Part shown: positions 35,525 to 44,695 of the stretch, one piece after another
How positions within the stretch are numbered: the stretch's first letter is position 1
Layout: each line of letters begins with the position of its first letter
NCBI RefSeq assembly: GCF_008329535.1
Contig: NZ_NPKR01000015.1
Location: 1-64,000, forward strand
Direction of reading: 5' to 3'
Length of the DNA stretch: 64,000 nucleotides
Source of the DNA: Mycolicibacterium sp. P1-18
GTDB taxonomy: Bacteria; Actinomycetota; Actinomycetes; Mycobacteriales; Mycobacteriaceae
The notes under the pieces: generated by a model
Seen by the model: only the letters and a program-made list of their open reading frames with translations
Told to the model about the DNA's origin: nothing
Databases searched by the model: none
Made by a program: the position numbers and the translations under genes

Positions 35525-38500
35525 CTAGCCTTCCAGGTCGCCTTCGGTCTCGAGCAGCACCTGTCGCAGTCCGTCCAGGGTGGCCGACTCCGGCTGGGCC
35601 CACATGCCGCGCCCCGCGGCCTCCAGCAGCCGCTCGGCCATGCCGTGCAGCGCCCACGGGTTGGACTCGTTCATGAACTTGCGGTTCTCCTCGTCGAGGA
35701 CGTACTCCCCCGCGAGCCGCTCGTACATCCAGTCGGCCATCACGCCCGCCGTCGCGTCGTACCCGAACAGGTAGTCCACGGTGGCGGCCATCTCGAAGGC
35801 GCCCTTGTAGCCGTGCCTGCGCATCGCCGACATCCAGCGCGGGTTGACCACCCGGGCGCGGAACACCCGCGTGGTCTCCTCTGACAGCGTGCGGGTGCGC
35901 ACCGCCTCGGGCCGGGTGTTGTCTCCGATGTAGGCCTCGGGGTCCTTGCCCGTCAGCGCGCGCACCGTCGCGACCATCCCGCCGTGGTACTGGAAGTAGT
36001 CGTCGGAGTCGGCGATGTCGTGCTCGCGGGTGTCGATGTTCTTCGCCGCGACCGCGATCCGCCGGTACTGCCGGTTCATGTCGTCGCTGGCGGCGGCGCC
36101 GTCGAGGCCGCGGCCGTACGCGAAGCCGCCCCACGCGGTGTAGACCTCCGCGAGGTCGGCGTCGTCACGCCAGTTCTTGCTGTCCATCAGCTGCAGAAGA
36201 CCGGCGCCGTAGGTACCCGGCTTCGAGCCGAAGATCCGCGTCGTGGCGCGGCGTTGGTCGCCGTGCTCGGCGAGGTCGACCCTGGTGTGGGCCCGGACGT
36301 AGTTCTGCTCGTCGGTCTCGTCGAGGTCGGCGACCATGTTCACGGCGTCGTCGATCATGGTGACGACGTGGGGGAAGGCGTCGCGGAAGAATCCCGAGAT
36401 CCGGACGGTGACGTCGATGCGCGGGCGCCCGAGCTCGGCCAGGTCGATCGGCTCGAGGTCGACCACGCGCCGGGACGCGTCGTCCCAGATCGGCTGCACG
36501 CCGATGAGCGCCAACACTTCGGCGATGTCGTCACCCGAGGTACGCATGGCCGAGGTGCCCCACACCGACAGGCCGACGGAGCTGGGCCACTCGCCGTGAT
36601 CGGCGTGGTAGCGCTCGAGCAGCGAATCAGCAAGGGCGACACCGGTTTCCCAGGCCAGCCGGGACGGCACCGCCTTGGGGTCGACCGAGTAGAAGTTGCG
36701 GCCCGTGGGCAGCACGTTGACCAGCCCGCGCAACGGCGAACCCGACGGACCCGCGGGAATGAAGCCGCCGTCGAGGGCGTGCAGGATCTGGGCGACCTCG
36801 CCGTTGGTCTGGCGCAGCCGCGGCACCACCTCGGTGGCCGCGAAGCGCAGCACGCTGGCCACCTCCGGGTTCTCGGCGATCCGGTCGACCGCGGCGACGT
36901 CCCAGTCGGCCTCGGCCAGGGCAGCGACCAACGCCCGGGCGTGTTCCTCCGCTGCGTCGACCGCCCCCCTGACGTCGGTGCCGTCCTCGGCCAGGCCGAG
37001 CGCCTGCCGCAGGCCCGGCACGGTGTGTTCGCCGCCGAAGAGTTGCCGCGCCCGCAGGATGGCGAGCACCAGGTCCAGCTCGGCCTCCCCGACCGGGGCC
37101 TGGCCCAGGATGTGCAACCCGTCGCGGATCTGGACGTCCTTGATCTCGCACAGCCAGCCGTCGACGTGCAGGAGCATGTCGTCGAAGACGTCCTCGTCGG
37201 GGCGGTCCTCCAGACCGAGGTCGTGGTCCATCTTCGCCGCCCGCATTAGCGTCCAGATATGCTGCCGGATGGCGGGCAGCTTGCCGGGGTCGAGCGTCGC
37301 GATGTTGGAGTGTTCGTCGAGCAGCTGCTCGAGCCGGGCGATGTCGCCGTAGCTCTCGGCCCGCGCCATCGGCGGAATCAGGTGGTCGACCAGGACGGCG
37401 TGGGCCCGGCGCTTGGCCTGGGTGCCCTCCCCCGGATCGTTGACCAGGAACGGGTAGATCAGCGGAAGATCGCCGAGCGCGGCGTCGGTGCCACACGTCG
37501 ACGACATGCCAAGTGTCTTGCCGGGCAACCACTCCAGGTTGCCGTGCTTGCCGAGGTGGACGACCGCGTCGGCCCGGAAGCCGTTGTCGAACTCGGCGTC
37601 GAGCCACCGGTAGGCGGCCAGGTAGTGGTGACTCGGCGGCAGGTCGGGGTCGTGGTAGATCGCGACCGGGTTGGCGCCGAACCCGCGCGGCGGCTGCACC
37701 ATGATGACGACATTGTCGGATTGCATTGCGGCGATTACGATTTCACCGTCGGGGTCGTGCGTGCGGTCGACGAACAAGTCTCCCGGGGGCGGCCCCCAGT
37801 GCTCGACGACGGCGTCGGCCAACCCGCTGGGCAGCGTTGCGAACCAGGCCCGGTACTCCTTGGCCGACACCCGAATGGGGTTGCGGGCCAACTGCTCCTC
37901 GGTCAGCCAGTCGGGATCCTGGCCGCCGCGTTCGATGAGGGCGTGGATGAGCGCGTCCCCGTCGTTCGCCTCGACGCCGGGCACCTCGCCGATCTGGTAG
38001 CCGGCGTCGCGCATCGCGTGGAGCAGGCCGACCGCGCTGGCCGGAGTGTCGAGACCCACGGCGTTGCCGATGCGGGCGTGCTTGGTCGGGTAGGCGGAGA
38101 ACACCAGCGCCACCCGCTTGTCGGCCGGCGCGATGCGCCGGAGTCGGGCTTGGCGCACCGCGAGACCCGCGACCCGGGCGCAGCGCTCGGGGTCGGCGAC
38201 GTAGGAGATCAGCCCCTCGTCGTCGATCTCCTTGAAGGAGAACGGAACCGTGATGATGCGGCCGTCGAACTCCGGCACCGCCACCTGGGTGGCGACGTCG
38301 AGCGGGCTCATGCCGTCGTCGTTGTCGTTCCACTGCTTGCGCGACGACGTCAGGCAGAGCCCCTGCAGGATGGGGATGTTCAGCGCCGCGAGGTGCGCCA
38401 CGTCCCAGGTGTCGTCGGCCCCACCGGCGGTGACCGTCGCAGGCACGGCCCCACCGGCGGCCAGCACCGTCGTCACCAGGGCGTCGACCGTGCCGAGGAG

Positions 38501-39118
38501 TTCGAGCAGTTCGGGCTCCGGCGTGCGCAACGACGCGGCGTAGATCGGGACGGGCTGCCCGCCGGCGGCGTCGATCGCGTGGCACAGCGCGCCGACGTAG
38601 GCGGTGTTGCCGGCCAGATGCTGCGCGCGGTAGAAGAGCACCGCCACGCGTGGTCCGTCGTTGGAGGCGACGTGGCCCGCGGGGCACTGCAGCACACCCC
38701 AGGTGGGGGTGGCCTCCGGCGGCGAGAAGCCGAAGCCGGTCATGAGCAAGGTGTCGCTGAGGAAGGCGTGCAACTGTTCAAGATTGGCGACGCCACCCTG
38801 GGCCAGGTAGACGTGCGTCTGAAGGGCGACACCCGCGGGCACCGTCGAGTGGCTCATGAGGTCGGCGTCCGGGGACTGCTCGCCGCTGATGACGACGGTG
38901 GGGATGCCCTTGGCGACGACGGCGTCGATGCCGTCCTGCCAGCTCCGGTAGCCACCGAGGATCCGTACGACCGCGACGTCGACGCCGTCCAGCAGGCCGT
39001 CGAGTTCACCGTCGACGAGGCGGCTGGGGTTCATCCATCGGTACCGCGCACCGCTGGCGCGAGCCGTCATCAGGTCGGTATCCGACGTGGACAGCAGGAG
39101 AACGGTGGGCTGGTGCAC
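35525..39118 (-). CDS. cobN: Cobaltochelatase large subunit
   Basis: A 1197-residue CobN/Mg-chelatase H-type protein that inserts cobalt into hydrogenobyrinic acid a,c-diamide in the aerobic B12 pathway, with CobS and CobT, which are not in this window. Recognised blocks include VVISGEQSPDADLM, VALVFSAYPTKHARIGNAVGLDTP, DAVVHLGKHGNLEWLPGK and FEMAATVDYLFGYDATAGVM. It starts with GTG 23 bases after a 35-codon ORF. No B12 riboswitch is evident upstream. Confidence 0.96.
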   Translation of the reverse strand: MHQPTVLLLSTSDTDLMTARASGARYRWMNPSRLVDGELDGLLDGVDVAVVRILGGYRSWQDGIDAVVAKGIPTVVISGEQSPDADLMSHSTVPAGVALQTHVYLAQGGVANLEQLHAFLSDTLLMTGFGFSPPEATPTWGVLQCPAGHVASNDGPRVAVLFYRAQHLAGNTAYVGALCHAIDAAGGQPVPIYAASLRTPEPELLELLGTVDALVTTVLAAGGAVPATVTAGGADDTWDVAHLAALNIPILQGLCLTSSRKQWNDNDDGMSPLDVATQVAVPEFDGRIITVPFSFKEIDDEGLISYVADPERCARVAGLAVRQARLRRIAPADKRVALVFSAYPTKHARIGNAVGLDTPASAVGLLHAMRDAGYQIGEVPGVEANDGDALIHALIERGGQDPDWLTEEQLARNPIRVSAKEYRAWFATLPSGLADAVVEHWGPPPGDLFVDRTHDPDGEIVIAAMQSDNVVIMVQPPRGFGANPVAIYHDPDLPPSHHYLAAYRWLDAEFDNGFRADAVVHLGKHGNLEWLPGKTLGMSSTCGTDAALGDLPLIYPFLVNDPGEGTQAKRRAHAVLVDHLIPPMARAESYGDIARLEQLLDEHSNIATLDPGKLPAIRQHIWTLMRAAKMDHDLGLEDRPDEDVFDDMLLHVDGWLCEIKDVQIRDGLHILGQAPVGEAELDLVLAILRARQLFGGEHTVPGLRQALGLAEDGTDVRGAVDAAEEHARALVAALAEADWDVAAVDRIAENPEVASVLRFAATEVVPRLRQTNGEVAQILHALDGGFIPAGPSGSPLRGLVNVLPTGRNFYSVDPKAVPSRLAWETGVALADSLLERYHADHGEWPSSVGLSVWGTSAMRTSGDDIAEVLALIGVQPIWDDASRRVVDLEPIDLAELGRPRIDVTVRISGFFRDAFPHVVTMIDDAVNMVADLDETDEQNYVRAHTRVDLAEHGDQRRATTRIFGSKPGTYGAGLLQLMDSKNWRDDADLAEVYTAWGGFAYGRGLDGAAASDDMNRQYRRIAVAAKNIDTREHDIADSDDYFQYHGGMVATVRALTGKDPEAYIGDNTRPEAVRTRTLSEETTRVFRARVVNPRWMSAMRRHGYKGAFEMAATVDYLFGYDATAGVMADWMYERLAGEYVLDEENRKFMNESNPWALHGMAERLLEAAGRGMWAQPESATLDGLRQVLLETEGDLEG

Positions 39119-39141
39119 CTACCATTCGTACCGCATCCGGG

Positions 39142-39249
39142 TTACCGGTCGGAGTTGCCCCAACGGCCATACCACGATTGGTCGTACGGACGCCCTAGTA
39201 CTGCCAGTAGTGCGAGCACCACTGCCGCGAATGCGACGAGTCCCACCAT
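39142..39249 (-). CDS. 35-residue single-span membrane microprotein upstream of cobN
   Basis: An ORF of 35 codons with one of the best ribosome sites in the window: AGGAGGA, six bases, ATG. Residues 1-18 (MVGLVAFAAVVLALLAVL) form one membrane segment. The tail GRPYDQSWYGRWGNSDR is short, aromatic and charged, and should face one side of the membrane. It ends 23 bases before the cobN GTG, so the two are probably cotranscribed. I know no named family. It could be a structural partner of cobalt handling, a regulator, or simply a leader ORF. Confidence 0.68.
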   Translation of the reverse strand: MVGLVAFAAVVLALLAVLGRPYDQSWYGRWGNSDR

Positions 39250-39385
39250 TGCCGTTCCTCCTGCGTCGAGCCGATTGGTTGAGTTGAAGGTAGTACCGGC
39301 GGTACCGGCAAAACGGGTTTGGTGCGGGACCGAACAGGCCGCGCGTCGACGTGACGGGAGTCACAGCGCGGGGGTTTGAATCGTC

Positions 39386-39416
39386 GCCAGCCGAAGGCTG
39401 TCCAGGACCGGCTGGC
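39386..39416 (+). promoter_or_regulatory. Alternative hairpins in the leader of the TauD-type gene
   Basis: GCCAGCC (39386-39392) can pair with GGCTGGC (39410-39416), or its CAGCC part can pair with nearby GGCTG (39396-39400) around a GAA loop. The two structures exclude each other. They end 17 bases before the ATG. No T-run follows. This may be an RNA control element or a chance GC-rich repeat. Confidence 0.35.
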
Positions 39417-39433
39417 CGTGAGCCAATTGGTCC

Positions 39434-40366
39434 ATGGCCAACTCCCCCGTGATCGTCAAGCTCGGCGCGAACATCGGCGCCCGCATCGACGGCGTGCGGC
39501 TCGACGGTGACCTCCCGGCGTCGACCGTCGAGGCGATCAACGACGCGCTCCTTGAGCACAAGGTGATCTTCTTCCGCGACCAGCAGCACCTCGACGACGA
39601 AGGCCAGCTCGCCTTCGCGAGGACTCTCGGCACGCCCACCATCGCCCACCCCACGGTGACCTCTCGCGGCGCCGACGTGCTGCCCATCGACTCCCGGTAC
39701 GACAAGGCCAACTCGTGGCACACCGACGTCACGTTCGTCGACCGGATCCCCAAGGCGTCGCTGCTGCGGGCGATCACCCTGCCCGAGTACGGCGGCACCA
39801 CCTCGTGGGCGTCCACCGAGGCCGCCTACGACCAGCTGCCTGCCCCGCTCGCCGCGCTGGCCGAGAACCTGTGGGCGATCCACACCAACGACTACGACTA
39901 CGTCAAGGACGTCGCCGAGGACGGCGACCACCGCGATGCCGACACGGTCCGCCAGTACCGGGAGGAGTTCGTCTCCGAGCACTTCGAGACCGAACATCCC
40001 GTGGTCCGCGTCCACCCCGAGACGGGACGGCGGGTGCTGCTGCTCGGCCACTTCGTCAAGAGGTTCGTCGGGCTCGGCTCGAACGAGTCGACCACGCTTC
40101 TCCAGTTGTTCCAGGCCCGGGTGACCAAGCTGGAGAACACGATTCGGTGGAACTGGAGCCCAGGAGACCTGGCGATCTGGGACAACCGCGCCACCCAGCA
40201 CTACGCGGTGTCCGACTACGACGACCAGTACCGCCGCCTCAGCCGGGTCACCCTGGCCGGCGACGTCCCGGTCGACGTGCACGGCGCGTCGAGCCGCGTC
40301 GTCGCCGGCGACGCGTCGCGCTACTCGGAGGTCGTGGCGCCGGCCCGTCTGGTCGCCGTACCGTAG
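39434..40366 (+). CDS. TauD/TfdA family 2-oxoglutarate dioxygenase (alkylsulfatase-like)
   Basis: A 310-residue Fe(II)/2-oxoglutarate dioxygenase. The iron ligands are His and Asp in [11 protein letters not shown] and the distal His in [16 protein letters not shown], whose Arg binds 2-oxoglutarate. Segments [47 protein letters not shown] and GDVPVDV match Rv3406, a type II alkyl sulfatase that releases sulfate (established for that protein). An insertion ([14 protein letters not shown]) lengthens it. It lies between cobN and cobG and probably scavenges sulfur, not B12. Confidence 0.9.
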   Translation: MANSPVIVKLGANIGARIDGVRLDGDLPASTVEAINDALLEHKVIFFRDQQHLDDEGQLAFARTLGTPTIAHPTVTSRGADVLPIDSRYDKANSWHTDVTFVDRIPKASLLRAITLPEYGGTTSWASTEAAYDQLPAPLAALAENLWAIHTNDYDYVKDVAEDGDHRDADTVRQYREEFVSEHFETEHPVVRVHPETGRRVLLLGHFVKRFVGLGSNESTTLLQLFQARVTKLENTIRWNWSPGDLAIWDNRATQHYAVSDYDDQYRRLSRVTLAGDVPVDVHGASSRVVAGDASRYSEVVAPARLVAVP

Positions 40367-40370
40367 GGGA

Positions 40371-41480
40371 ATGGCCCGAACCCGCGACGACGACGCGTGC
40401 CCCGGCGCGCTCGCCGTGCACCAGGCGGCCGACGGCGCACTGGCCAGGGTGCGTCTGCCCGGCGGGATGATCGAGGCGCCCCAACTCGAGGCGCTGGCGC
40501 TGGCCGCCGCCCGGTTCGGCTCCCCGGCAATGGAACTGACCTCCCGCGGCAACGTGCAGATTCGCGGGATCACCGACGCCGACGGGCTGGCCGACGCCGT
40601 CGCCGACGCGGGCCTGCTGCCATCGGCCACCCACGAACGGGTGCGCAACGTCGTCGCCTCGCCGTTGACCGGCCGCCAGGGCGGCAACGCCGACGTGCGG
40701 CATCTGGTCCGCCACCTCGACGCCGCGATCCAGGCCGACCACCGGCTGGCCCGCCTGCCGGGCCGGTTCATGTTCGCCCTCGACGACGGCCGCGGCGACG
40801 TCTCCGGACTCGGAGCCGACGTCGGCCTGCACTTCGTCGACGACGAGACCGCCGCCCTGCTGGTGGGCGGGGTCGACACCGGCGTGCGCACCCGCGACGG
40901 CGTCTCGCTGCTGATCCAGGTGGCCAACCGATTCGCCGACATTCGTGGAACTGCTTGGCGGACCACCGAACTCGACGACGTCGGCCCCCTCCTCGAGGGA
41001 CTGACGCCGACCGCCGAACCCGGGGCCACGTGGCCGCCCGTCGCCCGTCCGCCGGTCGGCTGGCTCCCCCAGGACGACGGTCTCGTCGCCCTCGGCGCCG
41101 CCGTGCCCCTCGGCGTCTTGCGGACCAGGGTCGCCGAATACCTCGCGGCGGTCGGGTCCCCCCTGGTGGTCACGCCATGGCGCTCGGTGCTCGTCTTCGA
41201 CCTCGACGAGGACATCGCCGACACCGCGCTGCGCGTGCTGGCGCCCCTGGGGCTGATCTTCGACGACGCGTCACCGTGGCTGGACGTCAGCGCGTGCACG
41301 GGCAGCCCGGGCTGCGCACACTCCGTCGCCGACGTCCGAAGCGACGCCGCGGCGGCCGTGCACGACGGCACGCCCGGCGCCCACCGGCACTTCGTGGGGT
41401 GCGAACGGGCCTGCGGCAGCCCCCCGGTCGGCGAGGTGCTGATCGCCTCCGCGAACGGCTACGAGCCGCGCCACCCGTAG
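40371..41480 (+). CDS. cobG: Precorrin-3B synthase
   Basis: A 369-residue Fe-S monooxygenase of the aerobic B12 pathway, related to nitrite/sulfite reductases. The N-terminal half-domain reads VRLPGGMIEAPQLEALALAAARFGSP and ELTSRGNVQIRGI. The C-terminal cluster-binding cysteines lie in SACTGSPGCAHS and FVGCERACGSP (C-x5-C ... C-x3-C). The ATG follows GTAGGGGA, 4 bases after the dioxygenase stop. CobG requires oxygen, so this is the late-cobalt-insertion route, consistent with cobN. Confidence 0.95.
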   Translation: MARTRDDDACPGALAVHQAADGALARVRLPGGMIEAPQLEALALAAARFGSPAMELTSRGNVQIRGITDADGLADAVADAGLLPSATHERVRNVVASPLTGRQGGNADVRHLVRHLDAAIQADHRLARLPGRFMFALDDGRGDVSGLGADVGLHFVDDETAALLVGGVDTGVRTRDGVSLLIQVANRFADIRGTAWRTTELDDVGPLLEGLTPTAEPGATWPPVARPPVGWLPQDDGLVALGAAVPLGVLRTRVAEYLAAVGSPLVVTPWRSVLVFDLDEDIADTALRVLAPLGLIFDDASPWLDVSACTGSPGCAHSVADVRSDAAAAVHDGTPGAHRHFVGCERACGSPPVGEVLIASANGYEPRHP

Positions 41481-41489
41481 GGTGATCGG

Positions 41490-42116
41490 GTGCTCGACTA
41501 CACCCGCGACGCCGCCGAGATCTACCGTCAATCCTTCGCGATGATTCGCGACGAAGCCGATCTGACACGGTTTCCCGACGACGTGTCCCGCGTGGTCGTC
41601 CGGCTCATTCACACCTGCGGTCAAGTGGACGTCGCCGAGCACGTCGCCTTCACGCCGGGCGTCGCCGCCGCCGCACACCGTGCGCTGGCGGCGGGGGCGC
41701 CGGTGCTGTGCGACTCCTCGATGGTGGCCGCAGGCATCACCCGCTCCCGACTGCCCGCCGACAACGAGGTGGTCTCGCTGGTCGCCGATCCGCGGGCGGC
41801 CGGCGTCGCTGCGACGATGGGCAACACCCGGTCGGCGGCGGGCGTCGACCTGTGGGCCGACCGGCTCGGCGGGGCCGTGGTGGCCATCGGTAACGCACCG
41901 ACCGCCCTGTTCCGCCTGCTCGAACTGATCGACCAGGGCGCGCCCGTACCCGCCGCCGTGCTGGGCGGTCCGGTCGGCTTCGTGGGCTCGGCGCAGTCCA
42001 AGGACGAGCTGATCGACCGTCCGCGCGGCATGGACTACCTCGTCGTGACGGGACGTCGTGGCGGTAGCGCCATGGCCGCGGCCGCCGTCAACGCCGTGGC
42101 GACGGAGCGAGAGTAG
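41490..42116 (+). CDS. cobH: Precorrin-8X methylmutase
   Basis: A 208-residue enzyme moving the C11 methyl to C12 to give hydrogenobyrinic acid. Family features are [34 protein letters not shown] with the catalytic His, [17 protein letters not shown] and [16 protein letters not shown]. It starts with GTG. In M. tuberculosis the next gene is the fused cobIJ methyltransferase; here an unrelated phosphotransferase follows. The cobH stop overlaps the -35 box of that gene. Confidence 0.96.
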   Translation: MLDYTRDAAEIYRQSFAMIRDEADLTRFPDDVSRVVVRLIHTCGQVDVAEHVAFTPGVAAAAHRALAAGAPVLCDSSMVAAGITRSRLPADNEVVSLVADPRAAGVAATMGNTRSAAGVDLWADRLGGAVVAIGNAPTALFRLLELIDQGAPVPAAVLGGPVGFVGSAQSKDELIDRPRGMDYLVVTGRRGGSAMAAAAVNAVATERE

Positions 42117-42143
42117 ACAAGTGTCCAGCGGGGCGGTTAGGGT
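42114..42143 (+). promoter_or_regulatory. SigA promoter of the phosphotransferase gene, leaderless type
   Basis: TAGACA (42114-42119), an 18-base spacer and TAGGGT (42138-42143), with the ATG eight bases further on and no Shine-Dalgarno sequence. Of the leaderless candidates in the window, this one has the clearest -35 box. Confidence 0.6.
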
Positions 42144-42151
42144 CCGGCCCC

Positions 42152-43231
42152 ATGACAGGGCGCATGCCGCCGGCCGTCTCGATTCCGCGCAGTCCGGCGG
42201 ACGTGACGCCGCAGTGGGTCGAGACCGTGCTGGGGACCGAGGTTCGATCCACCGACGTCACGCCGATCGGCACCGGCCAGACGGGCGCGACCTACCGGCT
42301 CGCGGTTCGGTACGCGGCTGAGGACTCGCAGCTTCCCGACACGTTCGCCGTCAAGCTGTCCTCCCAGGACGACGCCGTGCGCGACCGGGTCGCCCTCGGG
42401 TACCGCTCCGAACACGCCTTCTACACCGACGTCGCCGACGTGGTCCGGGTGCCCATTCCCCGGCACTTCCACTGCGAGATCTCCGACGACGGCGGCGATT
42501 TCGTGCTTCTGCTGGCCGACATGGCGCCCGCGGTGCAGGGCGACCAGATCGCCGGCTGCACGGCCGACGAGGCGGAGCTGGCCGTCCGCGCGCTGGCCGG
42601 CCTGCACGGCCCCACGTGGTGTGACCCGAGGTGGCCCGAGTTCCAGGGCCTGGTCATGTCGACCGCGACCGAGGACGCCATGAAGGGCCTCGGTGACGTC
42701 GCCGTGATGGCCGCGCAGATGACGCTGGATCGACTGGGTTCGCGGATGACGGCCGAGGATCGCGACCTGATCACCGAGTCCATGTCGGCCGTGACGCCGT
42801 GGTTGACGGCCGACCGTGATCGCTTCGCCCTCATGCACGGCGACTACCGCCTCGACAACCTGCTCTTCACACCCGACCGCAGTCACGTCACGGTGGTCGA
42901 CTGGCAGACGTTGGGCGTCGGGCTGCCCGCACGCGACCTGGCCTACTTCACCGGCACCAGCCTGATGCCCGAGACCCGGTCAGCGTTGGACCGGAACCTC
43001 GTCGCGGCCTACTTCGCGGAGCTGTCCGAATACGGGATGGCCGACTACGACTTCGACACCTGCTGGCGCGACTACCGCGTCGGCATGTTGCAGGTGCCGT
43101 TCCTGTCGGTCCTCGGGTGTGCGTTCTCCGTGGCCACCGATCGCGGCGACGACATGATGCTGGTGATGATGCAGCGCGGATGCCAGGCCATCCGCGAACT
43201 CGGCAGCCTGGACCTGGTCAGAGGGACCTGA
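42152..43231 (+). CDS. Aminoglycoside/ecdysteroid-kinase-like phosphotransferase
   Basis: A 359-residue protein kinase-fold small-molecule phosphotransferase. The N-lobe carries IGTGQTGATYRLAVRY and FAVKLSSQD (ATP-binding Lys). The catalytic loop is LMHGDYRLDNLLF and the metal-binding Asp lies in VTVVDWQTLGVG. Such genes are common in mycobacteria beside lipid or steroid catabolism, and their substrates are mostly unknown. It lies where cobIJ would be expected and overlaps the convergent cobK end by 14 bases. Confidence 0.86.
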   Translation: MTGRMPPAVSIPRSPADVTPQWVETVLGTEVRSTDVTPIGTGQTGATYRLAVRYAAEDSQLPDTFAVKLSSQDDAVRDRVALGYRSEHAFYTDVADVVRVPIPRHFHCEISDDGGDFVLLLADMAPAVQGDQIAGCTADEAELAVRALAGLHGPTWCDPRWPEFQGLVMSTATEDAMKGLGDVAVMAAQMTLDRLGSRMTAEDRDLITESMSAVTPWLTADRDRFALMHGDYRLDNLLFTPDRSHVTVVDWQTLGVGLPARDLAYFTGTSLMPETRSALDRNLVAAYFAELSEYGMADYDFDTCWRDYRVGMLQVPFLSVLGCAFSVATDRGDDMMLVMMQRGCQAIRELGSLDLVRGT

Positions 43232-43940
43232 CCCACGCCGCGGCCTCGGTTACGGTCGGCACGGCGGTCACGTCGTCCGGCAGGCGTGGCCGCTGCACCA
43301 TGATCACGGGGATGCCGAGGTCGTCGGCGGCGGTGACCTTGTCCCGCGTCATGTCGCCGCCGCTGTTCTTCGTCACCAGCGCTTCGATCCGATGTTCCGT
43401 CAACAGCCTTCGCTCGTCGGCGTAGCGGTACGGGCCGCGCGACAGCAGCAGGTGGTGACGTGGCGGCAACTCGACGTCGTCCGGTGAGGTGACCGCGCGG
43501 ATCAGGAACCACGCGTCGACGCCGGCGAACGCCGCGCTGCCGGAGCGCCCCGTGGTGAGGAAGACCCGCCCATAGCGGTTGCGGGACACCACGTCCGCGG
43601 CCTCGACGTCGGAGCCGACCACGATGGCGTCGCCGGCCGGCCACGCGGGTCGCGCCAACACGACGTGCGGCACCCCCTCCTCGCGGCAGGCACGTGCCGC
43701 GTTGGCGGTGATGCGGGCGGCGAACGGGTGGGTGGCGTCGACGACGGCGTCGACCCGCTCGTCACGCACCCAGCGGCGCAACCCGTCGACGCCCCCGAAG
43801 CCCCCGATGCGAACCTTCCCGACGGGCAACGCCGGATCCGGGACACGACCGGCCAGCGAACTGATCACCGTCGCTTCGGCATTCAACTCCGCCGCCAGTG
43901 CGCGCGCCTCTGACGTTCCGCCGAGCAGCAGCAGCCGCAT
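43218..43940 (-). CDS. cobK: Precorrin-6A reductase
   Basis: A 240-residue NADPH enzyme reducing precorrin-6A. MRLLLLGGTSEARALAAEL is the CobK/CbiJ start, followed by VDAVVDATHPFAARITANAARAC, FLTTGRSGSAAF, LLLSRGPY and ALVTKNSGGD. The ATG overlaps the cobM stop by one base (TGATG). It is the last gene of a four-gene operon with the SDR, cobL and cobM. Confidence 0.95.
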   Translation of the reverse strand: MRLLLLGGTSEARALAAELNAEATVISSLAGRVPDPALPVGKVRIGGFGGVDGLRRWVRDERVDAVVDATHPFAARITANAARACREEGVPHVVLARPAWPAGDAIVVGSDVEAADVVSRNRYGRVFLTTGRSGSAAFAGVDAWFLIRAVTSPDDVELPPRHHLLLSRGPYRYADERRLLTEHRIEALVTKNSGGDMTRDKVTAADDLGIPVIMVQRPRLPDDVTAVPTVTEAAAWVRSL

Positions 43941-44695
43941 CAGTGCCGGCTTCCGCGGCGCCGCCCCGACGAGTAGAGGTAGCTGTCGGAGAAGCCGTCG
44001 GCCGCCAGCACGTCTCCGACGACGATGACGGCGGTGCGGGTGACCCCCGCGGCATGGACGCGGTCGGCCAGCTCGCCGAGGCTGCACCGCAGCACCGTCT
44101 CCTGCGGCCATGACGCGAACGCCACTACGGCACAGGGGGTTTCGGCGGCGTACCCACCGGCGATCAGGTCGGGGACGATCGCGTCGACCTGGGCGGCCGC
44201 GAGGTGCAGCACCAACGTGGCACCGGGTTTGGACAGCGTTTGCAGGTCCTCCCCCGGCGGCATCGCCGTCGACAGGGTCGCGACCCGGGTGAGCGTCACG
44301 GTCTGGGCGACGCCGGGCACGGTCAGCTCGCGACCAAGGGCGGCCGCGGCGGCCGCGAAGGCAGGCACCCCCGGCACCACCTCGTAGTCGACGCCGGCGG
44401 CGTCGAGCCGGCGGCACTGTTCGGCCAATGCGCTGTAGATGGACGGGTCCCCCGAGTGCAGGCGTGCCACGTCCAGCCCCGCGGCGTGCGCGTCGGTGAG
44501 TTCGGCCACGATCTGTTCCAGCGTCAGTGGTCCCGTGTCGACCACCCTGGCGTCCGGCGGGCACAGCGCCAGCAGGTCGTCGGGCATGATCGAGCCCGCG
44601 TACAGGCACACCGGACACCGCTTGAGCAGGCGTTCTCCGCGAACGGTGATCAGGTCGGCCGCGCCCGGCCCGGCGCCGATGAAGTAGACGGTCAT
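43940..44695 (-). CDS. cobM: Precorrin-4 C11-methyltransferase
   Basis: A 251-residue SAM-dependent tetrapyrrole methylase. VYFIGAGPGAADLITVRG and the second SAM loop LHSGDPSIYSALAEQ are diagnostic, with CLYAGSIMP and YEVVPGVPAFAAAAA further support. The ATG at 44695 is set by the ATGA overlap with cobL and by the family N-terminus. An upstream in-frame extension inside cobL is shadow. Confidence 0.96.
   Translation of the reverse strand: MTVYFIGAGPGAADLITVRGERLLKRCPVCLYAGSIMPDDLLALCPPDARVVDTGPLTLEQIVAELTDAHAAGLDVARLHSGDPSIYSALAEQCRRLDAAGVDYEVVPGVPAFAAAAAALGRELTVPGVAQTVTLTRVATLSTAMPPGEDLQTLSKPGATLVLHLAAAQVDAIVPDLIAGGYAAETPCAVVAFASWPQETVLRCSLGELADRVHAAGVTRTAVIVVGDVLAADGFSDSYLYSSGRRRGSRH

Noticed and set aside
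39119-39433. Cobalamin riboswitch upstream of cobN or the TauD-type gene
   Set aside because: I looked for the B12-box core (AGCCAGGAGACCTGCC type) and the long structured leader on both strands and found neither; the gap is also occupied by a small ORF.
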